In this document: positions 1 through 13,057 of the stretch, piece after piece
How the letters are laid out: each line of letters begins with the position of its first letter
Position numbering within the stretch: position 1 is the stretch's first letter
Assembly: GCA_902806595.1 (NCBI GenBank)
Contig: CADCXC010000004.1
Span: forward strand, 1,984,001-2,048,000
DNA from: Pyrenopolyporus hunteri
Taxonomy: Eukaryota; Ascomycota; Sordariomycetes; Xylariales; Hypoxylaceae
Direction: 5' to 3'
DNA: 64,000 bases
The notes under the pieces: generated by a model
The model's database searches: none
Told to the model about the DNA's origin: nothing
Seen by the model: only the letters and a program-made list of their open reading frames with translations
Translations under genes and position numbers: made by a program

Positions 1-2983
1 ACAACAACATATTGAAGCAGATGGGGGGAAACATAAGAGACCACATGGCTAGCTAAAAAGTGACGTTGCTGCAGACATGTCCAGAAATGACCAGGTCGGG
101 CTTGGTTGCAGACACCATCAAGGAACGAAAGATAGGATATGCAATGTTCAATAAGGTGTTTTTTTTTTCTTCGATTCTTGATGGTTGCGAGAGAAGAGAG
201 TTGGTAGGTATTGGAATCTGCAGTGGAGAAAAAGGTTCGATGGGAAGTCGAGTATCTGCTTCCGTCCCGTCTGGTTGGATCCCATCATCCACAACCCGCA
301 CTTGCCCTCCCATCAATTACCTACTGCGTACTAGTTGAAATTCCGTCTGATGTATTGTGTAGGTTATCATGCACCTTCCAGTCGACACCTACATATGTAC
401 GTCCACCTGTAGGTACATATAGACGTAGTTTATATAGGTAGGTACCTGTCAACGTACGTACAGTACTGTAGATGCCTATCATATGCGCATATACACATGC
501 CTATAGGTACCTATATACGCACGTCTAGACGTGAAGGTCTTCCCTCGCGCTGTTGGCAGCTACATACATAGTATAGCGCAGCCTAGCGCGATAGGCACCG
601 CACACTACCTGCGCATATATATGTACATACATTTTAGCTAATACAACATTGGATATCCAATGCCCAGCCGTTCGGGAATCAGGTCCCCCGTTTACCGGTG
701 TGAAGGTATGGTGCGTAGAAGCGACATTCTCCCGGGCCTAATGCAACTGCGGGGGGAAACTCCATTCAATCAAATCAGTCAAATAACGTCGAACTGCGTC
801 AACCGGACCATGTGCGCCTTGCCCACTTGGGTACCGCAGCATAGGTAGCCTTGGCCCCCTGGGAAATTGTAGGGAACGTTGTATTATTAACTCTTAATCT
901 TTTTGTTCCTTTCCTGTTCTTCTTCTTGTTCTGTCCTCAAAATATCCATGACTCGCCAATAAACCGTCATAAATATGTCAGATCGCCGTTCCCGTGCCGC
1001 CGGTGGTGACTCGTGGTACTGGAGTCATTACGATTAATGATTGGATTCCCAGTAAACTCCTCGCAGAAATTAGCGTAGCAAAGGCATGTAACAGGAAGTG
1101 GTAGCGGAATGAACACGTCGGTACGGTGGATATAGGTGTCTTGTAATTGATTCGACACTGTTTCAACGTCTTCGTACGATACCTACCACTTATCGTACAT
1201 ACTCAGGTAGGTACCTAGGTATACACTACATACATGAAAGTACTCGAGTTCCGACAGGCTGGATACTTCCACCTTGATGTATAGATATACATCCATCCAT
1301 ACCTCATATCAGCGTAGAATCGAGTACCTAGTTTGGTACGTTATGTACGTACACGTAGTATATACACAGGTATGTAGACGTATCATTTGATGTGGTAAGG
1401 TGGTAGGTATATGATTTCCCGCGCCTACCTCCTCTAAAATCGCTAAAGTCAGGGTAGTGATTGGAGAAGTCATATCCTTGAAAGTGGCCTAGGGGTTGAA
1501 GTAACTACCCGAAAACCCCTATACGAACACCTGTAGGTAGGTAGGGAAAGGAAGCTGCAAAACGGGATACTATACCCAGCAGCCGGCATAATGCAACGGA
1601 TTTCCCGTACCTAGGTTACGCAATTGAGTATTCAGATTAATGACATGTCATCGATAGGTACTTACTTACCTACCTATACAAAAGGCTATGGAGGAGATAG
1701 TGGGCAACCACAGTCTCCTGTATATATTTAATCGTAATTCGTTTACCTAAACCTACTACCTTCTTACCTCACTCACATGCTTGTACATCTATAACACCTT
1801 ATCCTTACATGTATTAATATTATTATTATTCCACATGTAATTCGGGTATGTACCTGACACACACTACCAGTCATAAGGCGCATACGTACCATACCTACCA
1901 GGCAAGGTACGGACATAATAGTTGGGTAAAAGTAAGGTAGGTGAGGTAGGCAGGTAGGTATGTATCCACGAACATCTGGCCCGTCTTGCCCGTCTCCAGC
2001 AGCCGGGCAGGTCTATTGTTTGGTACTTATGTGTAATGCATGGATTATATGTACGTACCTACATGGTAATACCAAAATCGTGGTACCTCCCGTCCCCAAT
2101 TAGGGGCCATTGGACATGGTAAGGGTCGAGTACATACTAGCTCCTCCCCAGCTCCTCCCCACTGAAACTACTACACTGCGCATGGCCCAGTGGTAGGTAA
2201 CTGCCAAGCGAAAGGGCTATACCCACCCGTACGGAGCAACTTCTGTCTGTTGGTTCTTTGTTGGTCCACCGCGGCTTTGCTCCTGGCAGCTGGTTCCCAC
2301 TTCCTCTCTTTATTTTATTATTATCGATTGGACTGGAACACAACCATGCAATCGAGGTCGCTTCTTCACCTGGGGTGACCTAGCGCCGGGACCAGATGGC
2401 TTGTAACCGACTAGTAATTCCCACATTTCTCCGGATTCTTCTAATTAGCACGTTACTTTCCTCTCCCTCCTCCTCTGCCCTCTGCTCTCTCTTATCTCCT
2501 CCTATCCTCCAACGCCCGGGTCCTAGCAGTAAACCTCAATTGATAAACTTGGCTTCACGAGCCCACGCCTGCTTCCTTGGTATTGCGTCCGCTTGCCATT
2601 GAGTGTGAAGCTCCCGCCGTTTTTATAGACCGGAACTGTGTAGGAGGACGGTTGACTCGGATCTCGGCCTTGTTAATGGCTTCGCCTTAGGCCATTACCA
2701 CCGAAAATTACTAACATCAAGCAAGCTTCGATTTCTCTACGGTTCTCAGCACACGGCTCTACCTTATTATACACCCAACTCCTTCTACGCCAACAGTCTA
2801 CAACCGATATTCACTAGTAATAGGGGCCGGCACCCCTCCTGGTCTACCTTCTCTATCTGGCGCACATACGTGGTTGTACGGCCTGGACCGGATAGGATTA
2901 GGAGCCTTGGAGCTTCATACGCCGGTTTCTTTGTAACTTTCAGCTACAAGTTCATCCGGGGAGGCGACGAGGGAAAGAGAATC
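1..2983. other. Gene-free region at window start; leader of the Cys-cassette gene
   Basis: I see no supported gene here. The open frames are short, overlap on both strands and show no domain. The sequence is A/T-rich with many GGTA/TACC words, for example GGTAGGTACCTAGGTA at about 1206-1221 and clusters near 420-450, 1525, 1660 and 1935. A C/T-rich tract at about 2456-2515, some 470 bases before the next ATG, resembles the pyrimidine-rich promoter tracts common upstream of fungal genes and probably belongs to the gene at 2984. Confidence 0.5.
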
Positions 2984-4086
2984 ATGAGTTCTCCTGCGAC
3001 CGCTCCTCCCACGGGGTCTGCCCCACGAGACGGGAAGAAGAAGAGGAGCGTGCGTAGGGTCTTGTCCAATGTGAAGACCGTTTTCAAATGGGGCCGCCCC
3101 AAGAAGGTAACTACTGCGTCGACCGCGCCCGTAGTCGGCGTCGTAAGGTAAATTCCCACTCCCCTCCGTACCCATTGTAACATCAAGTGTTAACGATCCT
3201 CGAGCCAACCTCCTGCCCCTAGTGCTCCTGCCAAGCCGCAGTATGAGGGTGCTACCAAGATTCCTCGGATACAAATTCACGAGGAGCGTGCGAAGAAGCT
3301 TGGTACTAAGTACGGCTTGGAGATAAAGCCGAGCGAATGGCACTCTTCCGAGGGAGACGTGCTCCGCGTTGAGAAATCGGTCCGTATTCGGGTCCATCGG
3401 GAGTGCCATCAATGCCATTCGGGATTTGGCGCTGGGGACGAGTGCCCTAACTGCAAGCATAAGCGGTGCAGATTGTGCACCCGGTATCCCGCCAAGTTAC
3501 GTACCGAAGAGGAGAAGAAAGCCATGCGAGAAAAGAGGGAGGCGGCCCTCCGGAGGAATAAGCAGAACGCCCCAATCGTTCCCAGCTACGATTACTCGAA
3601 GAAGATCGTCTTGAAGCGTCCGCGTAAGCCGGCGCAGGATCTTGTCTACAAAGGCAAGGCCCGCGTGCGAGTTAGGCGACATTGCCATGAGTGCAACACC
3701 TTAATCACGGCCAATGGAAAGAGGGTTTGCGAGAATTGCGGTCACACGCGTTGCAGTGACTGCCCGAGAGAGCCGTGAGTTCATATACTTGGTAATGATT
3801 AACTGGTTGTCCTCTAACCCCGTACAGGAGCGAAAAGAACAAATACCCGTACGGATATCCCAACGACGCGCCCGGCACTAAATTCAAAGGGGTGCACGCC
3901 TGCCACGAATGTAAAAAGAAGTTCCCTCCGAACGCAGAGGACGGGACCGAATGTCAAAATTGCTCGCATAAGAAGTGTTCGGACTGCCCACGAGTCAAGC
4001 CAAGGAAGACGGAGCCGCAACTGGACCCCGATGTGCTAGAAGCTCTACGGCTTCGCGTGGCGGCTTTGAAGGTGGCCCAGACTTAA
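2984..4086 (+). CDS. Cysteine-rich protein with three tandem CX2C...CX2CX4CX2C cassettes
   Basis: I join three exons, 2984-3147, 3223-3774 and 3828-4086. Donors are GTAAAT and GTGAGT, acceptors are TAG and CAG, and the frame is kept, giving about 324 residues. The N-terminus is basic (KKKRSVRRVLSNVK). Three related cassettes follow, each CHxC, a loop, CxNC, an xHxR/K tetrad, then CxxCPR. The spacings are CX2CX9CX2CX4CX2C, CX2CX11CX2CX4CX2C and CX2CX13CX2CX4CX2C. Six cysteines and a conserved histidine per cassette suggest binding of one or two zinc ions, which is inference. I do not recognise a named family; similar Cys-rich hypothetical proteins occur in Pezizomycotina. Binding of nucleic acid or protein is possible, but nothing in the sequence shows which. 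It is isolated, with 5.3 kb of gene-free sequence downstream. Confidence 0.8.
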
Positions 4087-7000
4087 CCTTACAACACAAT
4101 TCACAGACCCGATAGAGCTCAGGTTATATTTAAACCTAGCCATACCCCCATTCGTTTTTGCCTTTGCTTTGCAGCACAACCACCAAAAGGCGGACCCCAT
4201 CGTTTCACGGAGCGCCTTATATATTCAGGCGGGACGTTTCTCGGATTTTCCGACGAACATATTATGTGCAACGACTTACGACATGAGCCGCATTATACCA
4301 CCTTAAGCATGCATTGCTATTTAAGTTTTACCCGATTTCTGCTTCCTCTTACGAAGATTGACTAGACTGGGCCGCTCTGGAGGTGCGAATACTACTACCG
4401 CGTGGGTTGTGTGCGAGTCAGATGGGGCGGCTGGCGCCAAGTTAATAGTTTTGCTGGTAGTGTTCCAGCGGTAATCTAATAACCTACCGTGTCATTCTTG
4501 CCACCTTGAAAGCTCGACACGGAATATACGTTTCATCATATAGTCTAGGGGAGGGAAAAACAAAACAAAACCAAACAACGCAACATAACACAACACATGT
4601 CATTCTCTTCTGTAGTATTAAGTAAGGTCTTACATTTAGCTCGTCTCAAATGGATGCGATTCTAACGGCGTTGGAACCGGCATTTTCGGGCGCTACAAGG
4701 CGGCTCGTCCTTGGATTGGGCAATCTAGGCCAACAAACGCTGGCTCCGGTTACATTGCATCCATTACCTAACGTATAAGTTATAAGCTTCCTCTCGCTCC
4801 CCGCTCCAACCAGGCCTCAGGGTCCTACTGGATTCTTGGTCGCACCGCATGCTCCTTCGATCACTCGCATGATGAAGTAACGAGATATCGTCATGCATCG
4901 TGCCGAGGGAGGGTGTGCGGCGTTTCCAAGAACCGCGACGGATTTCCGATGCTATGTCCTAGTGGAGTGACGCAATCTCGAAGGGAATTCCTTGGAGTTA
5001 AGCGGGACACACACCTCGATTGCTTGCTTGCGTAGGTACCTAGATATCAAAAGGAAATTATAATAATTACAAGGAGGGGGAATAAGACGAATTAGTGAAC
5101 TTGTAAGTTAGGTGCCTGAGTAAATTGACAGCAATACATAAAACCCAGCTTGCTGTCTCGAAACACATAACCGAAAAGGGATATCCGATAATTAGCGTGG
5201 CACGTTTTCTTGCAGGTCAGCAGCAACGCCTCTCGTCTCTATCGCCCCTGATATTCGCCTGATATTCCGTCCGACCAAGCCGTTGCGATCGTCAATATAT
5301 GTATGTCCTAGGCAAATCTCGGGATTTGGTGGTAAGGATGCTGTCCGCGCCCCTGGGATTCTCTATATTATTAGGAGAAAAAAAAAGAAAGAAAAGAAAA
5401 GAAAAAGCAAGGCGTCGCCAACCTAAACGAGCTCTTCGGGGCGAGTGGCTTCTCTCCCAGCACCGCCTGGAGTGAAACCCAGCATATGTGACTTTGTCAT
5501 GCTTAGTACAGCATAAATTGCATGTCTGTTGATTACCTACCTACCTACCTACCTAGGTATGCAACTAACCTAGGCAGTGTACAGTACCTATCTACACATG
5601 TGGAAGTCAGTTTATGCGTGAGTTGAAGATGGAGAAGGGGAAAAGATGTAAAAGCTAGTATATTCGGTAGTCTAAGCGCTCGATTCCCGGGCGTTTCGCG
5701 CTATGTGTCGCATCGTCTAAAGCCCAAGCCAGCGGCATTCTCCGTCCCTCGCCTGCCACTAAGCACCTAGGTACCTTGTACCATAGTATATATACTACCT
5801 AGGTAGGTGTGCGCATATCGTACCTCTCTCCTATGTAATAGTGACGAATGACGAATAAGAATAGTGGCACAGGGAACCGGAAAGGACAAGCCACCCGTTT
5901 TGGGAAGGGCTATACCTAGACGAGCCTTGGAAGTGGATAAATGGTCGGACGAATCCAGCAGTCTGCTCCGTGAATACCGGTGTACAAGTCGTGGGCGTAC
6001 CGTGGGTTTCCCAGTCTTGCCCATGCAGATCTGCGACAAGCTTTCTACTTTCCTACCCGCGTATACATCAACGCCCAGTCGACAGCCCCAGCGACCGCGG
6101 GCTTGCGTGGGAACCCGGACCCGGCCGAGTTCAATTTTTCACTTTACATAGTACTTTTTTGCCAGCGACCCGGTAACTTGGTTCGACCATCCCCAGTTTC
6201 GTCTAGCGGAAAGTATCGGAATTTCCGAACTGGTCAACAATCGCCCCCTGCTCTGAGGAAAGATCTGGTACCGAGACCCCAACGCGGCTTAGGTTCGGGG
6301 TTTTTTCCGGTCTCCTTTTCCAATTAGAACGAGGGGGGTAGACGGATAGGTAGTTGTAAGAGATGCCTAAGCAAATCTTTCATAGTAAGTTCCTAGGTAC
6401 GTTGACTTGATACCTAGGTACTTACCGGTCAAGTGGTGGTAATATTCCCATTTGACACTTTCTCAACTTTACCACAGGTAGGACCTAACTGGTATAAACT
6501 ATGGCTTCCAGTTGACTTACGTACCTATATCGGAAGTATATAGTACCAATAAAGCTACATGTAGGTATTGGTACTTAGCATTATCATCATGAAAGTGAAC
6601 GATTATAACGGATATTAGTCAGCCCTGTATCAGCGGACTACCTGTTGCGCCGAGTTCTTTCCTATGTTCCATCCGCCGCCCCCCAAACGAACTCCACCTC
6701 ACCACCGCTCTTCGTTCTTCTCCACGTTGCTGATCAGGTCACCCCCAATAAAAAATAAAGAAGAAGGAAAAAAAGGTCCCTTCGCTCGATCGCCTTATCA
6801 TCATCGATACTTCTCACGAGGCTACGGCGGAAACACCCGCGCCCACCCCCCGTATGCCCCTCCCTGAAACGCCAATCATCCTCGATGCCCGTCCTGTCGT
6901 ACCCGCCGTCACTTCTCAATACCGCGTGCACGTCCGAGGAGAAAATCTCACTGATAACTGTGTGATAGGATGTTTATCATCCGTGTGACAGGGCTTTGCC

Positions 7001-9404
7001 AAGACCACGACATTTTCCTAATCCGGCCATTGAGATCCCCGTAAACCCAGACCGAGTCCCTCCTCATAACGGTAGCCCGAATATATTATGCTAGCGAATT
7101 GGGGGCGAGGGAGGGATGTGCACAGACAGCTCACTCAACGTCGCTTAACACACGTGATACGCGCATGGATCGAGCACATTGGTCCATTTAAAATACGGTC
7201 TCGCTCATTAATAACTTAGTACCGTGCCTTGAATACCATGCACCAGGTTTCGGTTAATTTAGGTAAGATGACGAACGCTGATTCGAGCCTCGCTATCGGG
7301 AAGTTCGCGGCACGGAATTCAATACTGCGCGGAATTGGACGAGGGAAAAAGGGGGGGCCACCTTCACTACATACATACGTCCATACGATCGCCAAGGAAA
7401 TTTCGAACAGCCCGACAGTTACTTACCATAGAACGCACTGTACAGAGTTACAGGTACATGCTTATTACGGTATACCGCTCTGCAATTTAACAAGGGGAGG
7501 CGGAACGGCGACAAGGACGATGGGCCGTGCCAGTTGGCAAGGTTGACGTTCGTAAACCAACCCATGTTTTCGCGGATACTAATATGTATATGCCCAGGCA
7601 GCTGGCCAGGTCAGCCCTCTCTCTTTCTCTCTCCCCGTGCGGTCTTCTTTCTCGAACTCCTCCTCCCCCCCAGCGTTGGGGAACTCCCTACGCATATTAT
7701 TTCGGGTTCGGACTCGTGCGCCGCACACGGATCGGCGGCGTGTTTGCGTCAACCAACAGACCGCTTACCAAGGCTCTCACAGCCTCGCGATGCCGCCGGC
7801 ATAGCGTAGCGAGTGAGACGGAAACGAGCGGTAGGGCTGCCGAAATTATGTAATATAACCTCGTCCAAGGTATGTATGTATAGTCCCACGCTGCCCTCGT
7901 GCGCAGAAGGCCTTGTTCGAGAGGGTTCCTAGCGCGTTCCAAAACGCGTGCGAAGGAAGGATGTTGGTTCAAGACCATGTGTAATGTAGGTATGTAAGTC
8001 GGTGACCTCTGAATATGGACACGCTAGAACCCGTACGCCTTGCGCGTTCGAGTGTAGTCGGTTTCGCGAAGGAGCGGATCCCTGACACGACTCCGATGTT
8101 TTTTTCTCGCGTGCGGTGCGTTACATGTATGTATATCCGTACGGCTATACTGGGCTAGGTATATATACGCTGTTCTGTCAATGTCACACCCATACGATCG
8201 TTTCTTGGCCACGATAGACGACGCCGTAGGGCTCTCGTCTATTTTAATCCGCCGATTGAGATTAGCGAAAAAGGAAAGGCCTTTCGAGACGGTGAGGAAG
8301 ATGAGTAAGCTCGGTTGCGCCTCTTCGGACCCGATCTGCCGGGTCCAGACTTGCACGTAGAATATTTCCGATTAGATTTTGGGAATTTCGGGTTACTCTT
8401 TATTCCGTAGTGGATGGTTCTTAGGTATCAAGATGATAGGTACCTACGATGTAGGGCAACTCATCCGATAGAAATGGTGCTGCTATTGTTGATGTGTTGA
8501 TGGTTCCATAGAGGAGGCTAGCTTCCCTTCGACTTTATACCCTAGAACTATGTTCAACATGGTAAATCATAGGATGTTAAAATAGAGAATCTTATCAACC
8601 CAGAAGCATCGCGAAAGTTGACTGCATCCTAGCTTTCATGATGTTATTTCTAGAGGGTTGAGAGGTAAGAACCCGTACACGCGCGACGGATGCTGCTCTA
8701 TGACATGCTTGTCAATGAGCATTGCTCATACGGTAATGACACAGACGGCTTAATACGATAGGAGATCGGTATCGTAACTACATTCTTTATATAAAGACAC
8801 CGACTACGCGGCTTCAACCCCATGAGAATCTACATTGAATGTTCTATATTTCGTGTAAGGCGGCCAAGGAAATTTGACCTAGTTCGTTTGAGACCACGAG
8901 GGGCCGAACTGGCATTAAGAAGGTTTGAATATCTAGGTAGGCACCTAATTGCAAAGAAACGAGAATGCTATAGCAAGTTTTCAAATGGACATTGCCATCA
9001 CGTGGCAAATGCCGGTCTACTGAGATGGGGGTGACAAGTCTTGATGCGCATTGCCCTCGCCCTACTATTACACTGCCGTTGATCCAGTATCGCAAACGAC
9101 CAGGTTCTTCATCAACTTCGTTGCAAAAGCCAAGTATGAAGTATTTTCCACCACCATCCTTTCGAACCCCTATTAGAAACGGCATTAAAACGCCCGACTC
9201 CTGTTTCGAACATAAAACAACTCGAGCGGGATACGATCGTGTATCGACCATTTGCACCCTTAATCTCGTTCTCGATCGTCGTGTTAGCCCATAGGTTGAT
9301 CATACCTACAGTACTATAAAAAATAGGCCAAATTAGTCCAATGCAAGTTGCCACCCGGACTATAGTCCGTTCCATTAAAACAAAATGGGAAATCCGCCGA
9401 ACAG
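4087..9404. other. 5.3 kb gene-free region
   Basis: No open frame here looks like a gene. The longest are 90-140 codons, occur on both strands and lack recognisable motifs or coherent splice partners. Visible structure is limited. There is an A-rich purine tract around 5379-5408, a perfect (ACCT)5 run at 5535-5554, and repeated CCTAGGTA palindromes near 5765-5810 and 6395-6420. A CT-rich stretch lies near 7620-7680. The right end is the 3' flank of the Clr2-like gene on the minus strand. Long non-coding RNAs or old repeats cannot be excluded by eye. Confidence 0.5.
5535..5554. repeat. (ACCT)5 tetranucleotide microsatellite
   Basis: Five perfect ACCT units run directly into CCTAGGTA. This is the cleanest tandem example of the GGTA/TACC word family that fills the spacers of this window. 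Shorter runs lie at about 61901-61916 and 63290-63303. Confidence 0.85.
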
Positions 9405-11289
9405 TTATTGACCGAAGCCATTGTGAATGTTGTTGTGCGGCTCTATAACAGAGGGGCCGAAATCCAGGACGGTGCCCGGGGGCAGTATACCGGCGAAAGC
9501 ATCCGAACGCGTCAACTTCCTGCCGACGTCGTAGCTCTTCGAATCGCCGCGGTTGTTGAGCGAGGCGTGGACGGGCGGGATCTCTCCGTTCCGTATTCTT
9601 TCGTTCCACTGCGGATTCACGATGGGGCCGAGCTTCTGCGACTCGTAGAACCTCCCGCGGACCAACCCCGAGGATTTCGTGGCGTACGGCGCCACCAACT
9701 CCCAGTCGAAATGCGTTCCGTGCGCTCGCTTGACCCCGTCGCGGAAGAACTTCTCGTTGCGCATGGCCGGCGTGATAGAGCTCATGTCGGTCGAATGCTC
9801 CGGCGAGTCAGTCTCTCTCAAAACCCAAAGTCCGCCTCGGAAGAGAAGGTATTCTCTATTATCAATGTTCTCGAGCGCAATCTGCCGCACCACCATAACG
9901 AAGGTAAGGTTGGGATCGTTATAGCCGCCGTGTTCGTGCTCCTCGATCCAAACGCGGACAGCTTCATATAGACCGATCTTCTCGCAACCGAAGAACACAC
10001 CGCCGAAGAACTGTTGGCTTGGCGGGGCATTTGGGTAGACTAAAGGATTAAATAGAGAGTATGTGTGGTCAACGCGACTTGCGCCCATTTTCGAAGCCTC
10101 GAGACTTAGCGCTTCCTCCTTTTTGCTGTCGTCATGCGGTAGTTGAGCCGCCAACTCATTCCATGGGATCTGCTCCATGGGGAGATTGGCCACGTGCTCG
10201 AGGGAGGCGTGAACGGGAGGTACAGTAAAGGTCAAGAAAGGCCGCATATCGGCCTCCGGTAGTTCGACCTTCTCGATGGGCCAGAAAGAGTGGGAGAGAG
10301 GCATGATCGTACTTATCGGACCAGTTGGGATAGTAGGGTTTCCAGGCCTGTTCCGAACGATGACACCGAGACGGAATGCCTGGGTCTTCATGTACCAGAC
10401 GACCTCTCCTTCTCTAAAAAGATAGGACTCATCGGGTAGGAGATTCCCGACCGCGTTGGCCGCTAGCGCAGTAGAAGTTTCTCCCTGTGCTAATGTACCA
10501 AGGGTGGGGTTAGGCGTAGCAGTCGGGTTAGTGGCCGGCATCGTAGCCGGCGTCGTGGCCGGCGCCAGAGGGGGAGGGCCGAGGTCACCCGACGGCTCCA
10601 CAGGAGGACCGGACGCACCGGGAGCCGGAGTTTTCGAAGCTCGCGCTTTTCCTTTGGGCTCCCTCGTAGGCTTACAGTGCTTACAGCAACACCTGCTTCG
10701 GTCTACGCCGTCTTCTATTAGCCAGCACAAGTGCTCGAAGAATTCATTCGGAGATCTATAAGCCTTGAGGGCGGCGGCGTCGGCGCCCCCTCGGGTGGTT
10801 TGCTGGCGACTCGGATACCCATAGAGGTAAAGATCATGCTTTCCGGCTGCGGCGGCCTTAGGTGGGCGCTTGCCGACCGTTGAGGTTACGCCTGAAGCTG
10901 ATTCTGAAGTTGCATCTGAAGAGAGCTTAGCTAAGGAAAATTCTATACGTAGATATTGCGAAGTGCAGGGCCTGATGGATATACCTTCGCGATACTTGAC
11001 TCGGAGATGGTAGTGCTCCGGAAACGCCGCTAAGACGTATTTGTTGCCTCGTGAATGTTAGCGTCCTCTGTCATCCTGATAGAATTGATACTAACGAACC
11101 CGTATTGGGGTAAAATAATTCGCCTAACATGTCTCCGAGCTTGCTCAACCACACTCTCTCGGTGGCTGGGGGGGCGGGTAAGTAATTATTTGGGAACCGA
11201 TTTGGGTCGAACTGCTGCCCGTCACTCTTTTGGCAAAGAAGAACAGAGACGTCCAGGCCTCCCGTAGCCTGGGCTGTGGATTCGGCCAT
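9405..11289 (-). CDS. clr2: Clr2-like transcriptional silencing factor (cryptic loci regulator 2)
   Basis: I read two exons, 11289-11100 and 11047-9405, joined over a 52-nt intron (donor GTTCGT, branch CTAAC, acceptor GAG/G with the frame kept), giving about 610 residues. The middle carries the Clr2 signature DLYLYGYP, then SPNEFFEHLCWLIED and a CCCKHC cysteine cluster. A Pro/Ala-rich linker follows, and then a C-terminal domain beginning YLFREGEVVWY and ending near VLDFGPSVIEP, matching the Clr2 C-terminal family. In fission yeast Clr2 belongs to the SHREC histone-deacetylase/remodeller complex, which silences heterochromatin; the same nuclear role here is inferred from homology. The exon 1 acceptor is unusual (GAG rather than YAG), so the exact N-terminal join is the least certain part. 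It stands alone between gene-poor flanks. Confidence 0.85.
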
Positions 11290-13057
11290 TCTGCTGGAAT
11301 AAGCTGGAGTTGTCCCAGAGTCTGACAACAATAAGATGCTAAAGGATGAACTCGCCGAGGTACGAGCTAGCGTGTAAGTCGCCTCGCATGAAACTGGTGG
11401 CCAAGATCAACAGAGGCTAAAGGGGCGAGTTGGCGGGTTCAAGAATGCTTATTAGGTAAGTCAAAAAGGCTGCAGGCACGGGGCTGCTTAGTATATGCAT
11501 CCAACGAGAGACGGCAATGGGAGGATGGCGTAATGGACAGGATGAGTTATGGCTGAGAAGAAACGAATGGCGGATGTAGTCTCGCTAAGACGGGCGGCTC
11601 TACATGTGGTGGATTCCAGGTTTGCAAAATAAGACTCTTAGATCTTAAAACAGCCGATTCAGGAGGACCAATCGGGAGGTTCGAGTTAAGCTCTACACCT
11701 GTAAGCTGTGCCACACACGAGATATGTTGTAAAGGGTTGTAAAAAGGCGATATCGTTTGTTTTGTTTACGTACCTGCTATGGCACATGTAATAGGTGGTA
11801 GAGGTACCTACCTAAGTATTTAGTAGCTTTCAAAAGTTTTGTCCGTAGTAGCATCATCTGCCAGCCGTCTCTTTATTTTGCCAGGTGTGTCGCTAACTAT
11901 TTTGATTTAAATCAAGTGCCACTGTACTGTATACGCTAAATCTAAGTAATGTGCGCTATATTTTAACGGTTACCCACTAAAATTCAGAGACATTATCGAC
12001 GGTTTAGCGTTGGATAATAGCCGGGTGCTTTTTCAAAAGCACGCCAACTGGTACCGCACTGGCAAGATGCTGCAACAGCTGGCGAATATTTCTAGCATGG
12101 ACAGAACTTTTGAAAGCCACATCCGTAATGAGGCTTGGGTATAGGTCCGCAGGGGCAGAGACCACTTATTACGACAAGGATATTGCTTCGTTATCATTAT
12201 CGTTATAATTATTGTTATAATTGATTTACCGTATAATGTGTATAAGTTAAGCTTCAAGAACTACGAATCCCGCCTATCTACATATATGGTAGAACAAAAG
12301 GGAATCGGAGTCTTGAAAACATGTCATGTATTAAAAGCCAATTTGTAATGCTGAAGACGAACAGGCATCCTCTAATTCGCTACCTATAGGCGACTAGTAT
12401 GTAGACGTGGTGCCTCAAGGTGACAATTTTCTCTTTTCTTAGAGATAATTACGTACCTACCTAGGGACACACTTGTTATGCTTATGACGGACTTATCTCC
12501 TTATCTCCCCCCATTAGCCGTTAATCATACCTGGGGATTGGAGTTAACGGACCAGAACTTCAGCGTTTAGCTACACCTTCTGCGCTCTCAGCCCAGCCTT
12601 TGGATGGCGCCAGCTAGCTCCTTGTGTATCCTTGGCTACATAGTAAATTACCGCTAGGTAGTATATTAGTAGTATATTACGCTGGCTTTGAGGCTTGGAT
12701 AGACCTGCATGATGTTGACTCGTCAGAAACTTAGCATTTATCTTCTATGAAGAGAATGAATCGTCCGGCGTTATGGTAGTTAAGGCCGCTTAACGGGGTC
12801 GAAAAGACTCCGTGAAACCGTCGGAATGATACCCATTGTGTCGAGGCTTGCGTCAGCAATAGCATCGGCGGCCTTGAGATAGTTATCTATAAGATCTCGA
12901 AGGGATTGAAGGAAATGAAAGGCCATTTGAGGCTCAATCTAACAAACCAACTCAAAGCATAAACTCGCATCGAGGATAAAGCTACACAATCAAACCTGAA
13001 CCATTAAACCTACCTGAATTCGTCAAGTAAAAATTTACCAACGATCATCCAACAATT
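11290..13057. other. Spacer between divergent Clr2-like and SDR genes
   Basis: These 1.8 kb hold the upstream regions of two divergently transcribed genes. I see no gene. The sequence is A/T-rich, with an AT-dense stretch near 12180-12250 made of repeated ATTAT/ATAAT words and scattered GGTACCTACCT motifs near 11800 and 12455. The last 100 bases before 13058 are A-rich and plausibly the leader of the SDR gene. Confidence 0.5.

Noticed and set aside
7229..7853. Overlapping + strand frames of about 105 codons in the gene-free gap
   Set aside because: Several frames are open at once over low-complexity DNA, and none shows conserved motifs or intron structure.
9408..9971. 187-codon + strand frame opposite Clr2
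   Set aside because: It overlaps the well-supported Clr2 C-terminal domain and has no recognisable domain.
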